Positions 6,257-8,570 of a DNA stretch of 8,570 bases are shown one piece after another. The translations under genes were made by a program, and so were the position numbers. The DNA is from an uncultured Streptococcus sp. Its GTDB lineage: Bacteria > Bacillota > Bacilli > Lactobacillales > Streptococcaceae. Positions within the stretch are counted from its first letter, which is position 1; every line of letters begins with the position of its first letter. Under the pieces are notes generated by a model. That model saw nothing but the letters and a program-made list of their open reading frames with translations. It did not search any database and was not told where the DNA came from. The stretch is from NCBI GenBank assembly GCA_902480035.1, contig CABSRC010000074.1:1-8570 (forward strand), read 5' to 3'.

Positions 6257-6349
6257 TTACTTCCTACATGCTTTCAACATCGCATCCTAGACGGTACCAA
6301 CCCGATCCAATCCAACTTTCTTCTCCAAATCTTCCAGAAGAAGCTCTAC
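6257..6349 (-). pseudogene. Possible gene-end remnant between two accessory genes
   Basis: The gap between the 302-aa gene and the DUF443-like gene carries a minus-strand frame reading LLLEDLEKKVGLDRVGTV, a TAG stop, then DAMLKACRK and TAA. The composition (acidic/basic, Leu-rich) looks like the C-terminus of a real protein, but there is no start and no longer frame. A second frame over the same bases is also open. It may be the scar of a deleted gene or chance. Confidence 0.18.
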
Positions 6350-7254
6350 TCAGCCAATTCACCACCTTTTCCATTGTAGTATTGTTTAAACTCATCATAA
6401 GAACGAATTTCATGTTCTTGACCATCTATTGAGTACCGAGCTTCAATTTTTACACCAGGTAAGGTGTCCTGTCCTTTAGGTGCAAACCAATGAAGAAGAG
6501 TATCAAACCATTCCTTACTACTTAACAACTGTAATCTAGGTTCAATCCAGTACTTACCACTCAACATTTTCTCTTTGAACTCCGGATAATGTACAAATAA
6601 ATTGATATCTGTATTTACATTCTTAGCCTGTTTCTGAAATTTAAATCCTGCTTGAAGTTCGAAACCGGTATTCTTAATAATCAACTCTTTTAAATTTGTA
6701 CAGTATATAATATTTTCCTTAACTGTACTGCCCTCTGGGATAGCATATTCACTGTAGTATTTCTGTTCATCTAACTTGTAATAAACATTTTTCCCATTTC
6801 CAATACTACGTTCCATTGCACTACGAGAATCAAAATAGATTAGATCTACAACACTTACTCCACTATTAACATTTATTTGATAATCATAAATAAAGGCTTT
6901 TGGTGCTGTCTTACGAATCTCATCTAAAGCATTTACAGTTGTTTCTTTAAAATGATTGTCAATCTCGTAATATCGGAATCCGACATACTCCCATTTTATT
7001 CTTTCATCGCTTTTTACATAGTCAAAACCAACCAGATACTTCCCATCAGCCAAAGTCAGATCTTTACTCAAAACAAATTGATTATTCCCACCAAATAATT
7101 GAACATCCTTGGGATTCCCTTTATGAATGACTTTTGTTGAGATAGGTCTCTTTTCGATAGGATTTTTCTTAGTCTCTGAAGGCTTAAAATAGAATACTAA
7201 ACCGACTACAATAATTGCTAGACAAACCAGTTTCAAACTTAAAATTTTTTTCAA
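6346..7254 (-). CDS. Membrane-anchored extracellular protein of unknown function
   Basis: This is a 302-residue protein with one N-terminal hydrophobic segment (about residues 7-23) preceded by lysines and not followed by a lipobox, so a signal anchor with the rest outside the membrane is likely. The remainder is a Tyr/Lys/Asp-rich soluble domain with no motif I recognise. The start is decided by the ribosome site: AGGTGG (7260-7265) lies 5 nt from TTG 7252-7254. An in-frame GTG at 7261-7263 would add three residues but overlaps that site, and the nearby ATG is out of frame. A TTG start suggests modest expression. It has its own promoter upstream and is the first gene of the accessory block, so it may be cotranscribed with the DUF443-like and lipoprotein genes. 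The base composition is AT-rich compared with tsaD and azlC, as expected for an acquired gene. The role is unknown. Confidence 0.65.
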   Translation of the reverse strand: MKKILSLKLVCLAIIVVGLVFYFKPSETKKNPIEKRPISTKVIHKGNPKDVQLFGGNNQFVLSKDLTLADGKYLVGFDYVKSDERIKWEYVGFRYYEIDNHFKETTVNALDEIRKTAPKAFIYDYQINVNSGVSVVDLIYFDSRSAMERSIGNGKNVYYKLDEQKYYSEYAIPEGSTVKENIIYCTNLKELIIKNTGFELQAGFKFQKQAKNVNTDINLFVHYPEFKEKMLSGKYWIEPRLQLLSSKEWFDTLLHWFAPKGQDTLPGVKIEARYSIDGQEHEIRSYDEFKQYYNGKGGELAE

Positions 7255-7279
7255 TACATCCACCTACTTTTTTATGGAA

Positions 7280-7296
7280 CAATAATGATTATCAAT
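7280..7296. promoter_or_regulatory. PerR/Fur-box-like palindrome in the leader of the accessory block
   Basis: ATAATGATTAT (7282-7292) is a perfect dyad identical to the core of the Fur-family box ATAATNATTAT, with imperfect flanks. It lies between the -10 at 7325-7330 and the start codon, where a bound repressor would block transcription. Because it is short and A/T only apart from the centre, chance is a serious alternative. Confidence 0.2.
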
Positions 7297-7324
7297 CCCG
7301 TTTCACCAATCTTTTATTCCTTCT

Positions 7325-7353
7325 ATCATACCGAATTTTCTTTCACCTCGCAA
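7325..7353 (-). promoter_or_regulatory. Probable promoter of the accessory block
   Basis: On the minus strand, TTGCGA (7348-7353) and TATGAT (7325-7330) are separated by 17 bp. Each hexamer has one or two departures from consensus. It lies after the tsaD terminator and about 70 bp before the TTG start, so it can drive the accessory genes independently of tsaD. Confidence 0.5.
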
Positions 7354-7381
7354 ATCCGTTACTAGTTGGTGAGATCCCAGC

Positions 7382-7415
7382 AAAAAAGCCATTGGAATCA
7401 CACATCCAATTGGCT
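7382..7415 (-). terminator. Rho-independent terminator of the rimI-tsaD operon
   Basis: On the minus strand, AGCCAATTGGA (7405-7415) pairs with TCCAATGGCT (7387-7396) with one bulged A and an 8-nt loop, followed by a TTTTTT tract (7382-7387). It lies 8 bp after the tsaD stop. Confidence 0.85.
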
Positions 7416-7423
7416 CCTTTTTC

Positions 7424-8434
7424 TTATTCGATTCCTTCAAAGGCTAGGCTTGGTTTGGCATTGAGGTCCCAGCCTGCGAAGTTTTCTTTGTTCCATTCGC
7501 TGACGCTGGCATAGGCGATCATCCCTGCATTATCCCCGCAGAGGCGCAGAGGCGGAATGATGACCTTGACATCGGTGATTTCAGAAGCCAGGCGTCCACG
7601 AAGACCTTGGTTGGCTGCGACCCCACCCGCGACGACTAGGGTTTTGACTGGATATTTCTCCAAAGCCTTCTTGGTCTTGGCCATGAGAATGTCTAAGACG
7701 GCTGCTTGGAAACTCGCTGACAGGTCTGCATTTGAGAGGCTTTCTCCTTTTTGCTGGGCATTATGGTGCAGATTGATAAAGGCCGATTTGAGCCCTGAAA
7801 AAGAAAATTCCAGATTGTCTTCCTTGATCATGGCCCGTGGGAAATCATAAATATCAGCCCCTTGGTGGGCTAGCTGATCAATCTCACGTCCTGCTGGATA
7901 AGTCAAGCCCATCACGCGCCCGACCTTGTCATAAGCTTCTCCTACGGCGTCATCACGGGTCTCTCCGACGATCTTATAATCCCCCGCTTCACTGACATAG
8001 ACCAACTCGGTATGTCCTCCACTCACCAGCAAGGCTAAGAGCGGAAATTCTAAGGGCTCGACGCTTTGAGCGGCCATCAAGTGCCCCGCCATATGATTGA
8101 CAGGAATCAAAGGAAGGCCGTGCGCCCAGGCAAAGGCCTTAGCTGCAGCCAAGCCGACTAAAAGAGCCCCAACCAGGCCTGGGCCGTAAGTAACGGCTAC
8201 AGCAGTGACCTCGTCTTCTGTGATCCCTGCTTCTTCTAGGGCTTCTTCAATACATGCAGTGATGACTTCCACATGGTGACGAGAGGCTACCTCAGGCACC
8301 ACTCCACCAAAACGCTTGTGACTTTCGATTTGACTGGCAATGACATTGGATAAGAGTTGGTCGTCATTTTTCAAGACAGCCACGCTGGTCTCATCACACG
8401 ATGTCTCAAAAGCCAAAATATATCTATCTTTCAT
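7424..8434 (-). CDS. tsaD: tRNA N6-threonylcarbamoyladenosine transferase TsaD
   Basis: This is the full-length 336-residue Kae1/TsaD protein. With TsaB and TsaE it transfers the threonylcarbamoyl group from threonylcarbamoyl-AMP to A37 of tRNAs that read ANN codons, in the cytoplasm. Visible hallmarks are the N-terminal ILAFETSCDETSVAVL strand, YGPGLVGALLVG, the metal-binding pair His114 and His118 in NHMAGHLMAA, SGGHTELV (138-145), and the late Asp301 in CGDNAGMIAYAS. ATG 8432-8434 has a good ribosome site, AGAGGA (8441-8446), and overlaps the rimI stop by 11 bp, so translation is coupled. The adjacency to rimI matches the usual tsaB-rimI-tsaD order of streptococci. A terminator follows directly. 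Confidence 0.97.
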   Translation of the reverse strand: MKDRYILAFETSCDETSVAVLKNDDQLLSNVIASQIESHKRFGGVVPEVASRHHVEVITACIEEALEEAGITEDEVTAVAVTYGPGLVGALLVGLAAAKAFAWAHGLPLIPVNHMAGHLMAAQSVEPLEFPLLALLVSGGHTELVYVSEAGDYKIVGETRDDAVGEAYDKVGRVMGLTYPAGREIDQLAHQGADIYDFPRAMIKEDNLEFSFSGLKSAFINLHHNAQQKGESLSNADLSASFQAAVLDILMAKTKKALEKYPVKTLVVAGGVAANQGLRGRLASEITDVKVIIPPLRLCGDNAGMIAYASVSEWNKENFAGWDLNAKPSLAFEGIE

Positions 8435-8570
8435 TCGGGTTCCTCTTCATGATCACAGCATCCTCTATCGGATCGTGATAGTAGTTTTTCCTCCGTGCAA
8501 TTTCTTCAAAATGCATTTTTTTGTATAGGCCTTGTGCCGGTTGATTGGACACGCGCACTTCTAAGAAAAT
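8424..8570 (-). CDS. rimI: RimI-type ribosomal protein S18 N-acetyltransferase, C-terminal end (partial)
   Basis: The frame enters from the right edge and ends at TAG 8424-8426, giving the last 48 residues. FLEVRVSNQPAQGLYKKMHF is the conserved GNAT segment that contacts acetyl-CoA and the catalytic region, and RKNYYHDPIEDAVIM is the typical RimI end. RimI acetylates the N-terminus of ribosomal protein S18. It overlaps tsaD by 11 bp and is upstream of it in transcription, as in the standard t6A operon. Confidence 0.92.
   Translation of the reverse strand: MFLEVRVSNQPAQGLYKKMHFEEIARRKNYYHDPIEDAVIMKRNPNER

Noticed and set aside
1..8570. CRISPR array, tRNA, rRNA or complete insertion sequence
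   Set aside because: No regularly spaced repeats, cloverleaf or rRNA-like sequence, and no transposase-like frame on either strand.

Overview
The window looks like chromosomal DNA of a Streptococcus, probably of the sanguinis/mitis side of the genus (S. parasanguinis-like is a guess, not shown). The reasons are moderately low GC, the rimI-tsaD pair, an azlCD pair, S/K-rich lipoproteins with streptococcal-style signal peptides, extended -10 promoters (TGnTATAAT) and operator-like sites fitting streptococcal GlnR.

Left part, plus strand (1-2225): the 3' end of larC (nickel-pincer cofactor synthesis for lactate racemase) is followed 20 bp later by a short aquaglyceroporin that matches LarD, the lactic acid channel of the Lactobacillus plantarum lar operon. 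A clear terminator follows. An independent extended -10 promoter then drives a monocistronic HI0933/YhiN-type FAD flavoprotein. From 2226 to 2547 there is a 322-bp gene-free stretch dense in hairpins. It is bounded by two copies of the same terminator-like hairpin and looks like a structured or dispersed repeat element.

Middle part, minus strand (2548-4320): reading leftward, azlC and azlD (overlapping genes for a branched-chain amino acid exporter) are followed by a lipoprotein with a long Ser/Lys linker and a small C-terminal domain (DUF6287-like). The 101-bp gap between azlD and the lipoprotein holds a good promoter, a 15-bp perfect inverted repeat, and two overlapping matches to the GlnR operator TGTNA-N7-TNACA.

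Accessory block, minus strand (4429-7254): an AT-rich run of poorly conserved, envelope-directed genes sits between tsaD and azlC. In transcription order they are a membrane-anchored protein of unknown function (302 aa), a possible gene scar, a DUF443-like multi-span membrane protein, a small lipoprotein, and a DUF3592-like membrane protein interrupted by two in-frame stop codons. DUF443 includes the S. aureus TsaI immunity protein against the type VII toxin TspA, so the block may be an orphan immunity island. That is inference, since no toxin or secretion gene is in the window.

Right end, minus strand (7382-8570): the housekeeping tRNA t6A gene tsaD, overlapped by the 3' end of rimI, with a good terminator separating it from the accessory block.
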